NCBI GenBank assembly: GCA_003224695.1
Contig: QHZO01000015.1
Span: 7,190 to 45,840 of the forward strand
From: Acidobacteriota bacterium
GTDB taxonomy: Bacteria > Acidobacteriota > Terriglobia > UBA7540
Length of the DNA: 38,651 nt
Direction: 5' to 3'
Under the pieces are notes generated by a model. The model was given only the letters and a program-made list of their open reading frames with translations, made no database searches and had not been told where the DNA came from. Every line of letters starts with the position of its first letter. The stretch's first letter is position 1. A program made the translations under genes and the position numbers. Below are positions 38,615-38,651 of this stretch, piece by piece.

Positions 38615-38651
38615 GCCCACACTGAGCGGCCCCGTCGGCGACCCCGACCAC

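Overview
The window looks like a chromosomal segment of a soil-type Acidobacteriota. The signs are an Oar-like TonB-dependent receptor with an N-terminal carboxypeptidase-regulatory domain, a TPR gene facing a Tat-exported FG-GAP/ASPIC-UnbV protein, a PknB-type kinase fused to a TolB-like propeller, a TIGR03118-type secreted protein, and pectin/rhamnose degradation genes. GC content is high and family-level matches were made by eye, without database searches, so the taxon is an inference.

Layout. 1-4424: end of a TPR protein, then the receptor, closed by a good terminator (4500-4542). 4638-9732: secreted TPR protein convergent with the FG-GAP/ASPIC protein, then a Tat-exported TIM-barrel-like protein. 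10244-12706: small hypothetical gene, a truncated TIG-domain protein, and the TIGR03118 protein. 13137-14806 is a graveyard of mobile DNA: a MITE-like element abutting an IS630-family IS with related inverted repeats, inserted at CTAG into the remnant of a Mu/Tn7-type transposase whose transposon end (four 18-bp direct repeats) is still visible. 15059-17961: tandem, decayed TPR genes with homologous 3' flanks. 18385-20432: a 5'-truncated CHAT protease-like gene butts against a 5'-truncated tyrosine recombinase next to an intact tRNA-Arg(ACG).

20594-29957 is a minus-strand pectin/rhamnose block: GH28, an FAH-family hydrolase, a GH78 alpha-L-rhamnosidase, LutB, an SDR dehydrogenase and an L-rhamnonate dehydratase-like enolase. 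Together these fit the non-phosphorylative diketo-hydrolase route from L-rhamnose to pyruvate and L-lactate, with LutB for lactate oxidation. 30315-33147 is the kinase-propeller gene, frameshifted near 32320. 33648-38529 is a minus-strand housekeeping block: Gfo/Idh/MocA oxidoreductase, TonB-like protein (with an in-frame stop after its anchor), a tiny membrane ORF, miaA, hfq and hflX.

The most striking theme is short palindromic repeats. At least four families (GTAGGGGCG..., TGTAGCGCC..., CCGTCGGCTGACGG, and a TGTCATTCC-bounded element) sit in intergenic gaps. Three separate palindromic elements lie in frame inside the kinase domain gene. One element carries another nested inside it, and one appears to supply the stop codon of a small ORF just before miaA. 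Several genes are broken by single indels or stop codons, which could be real decay or assembly error.
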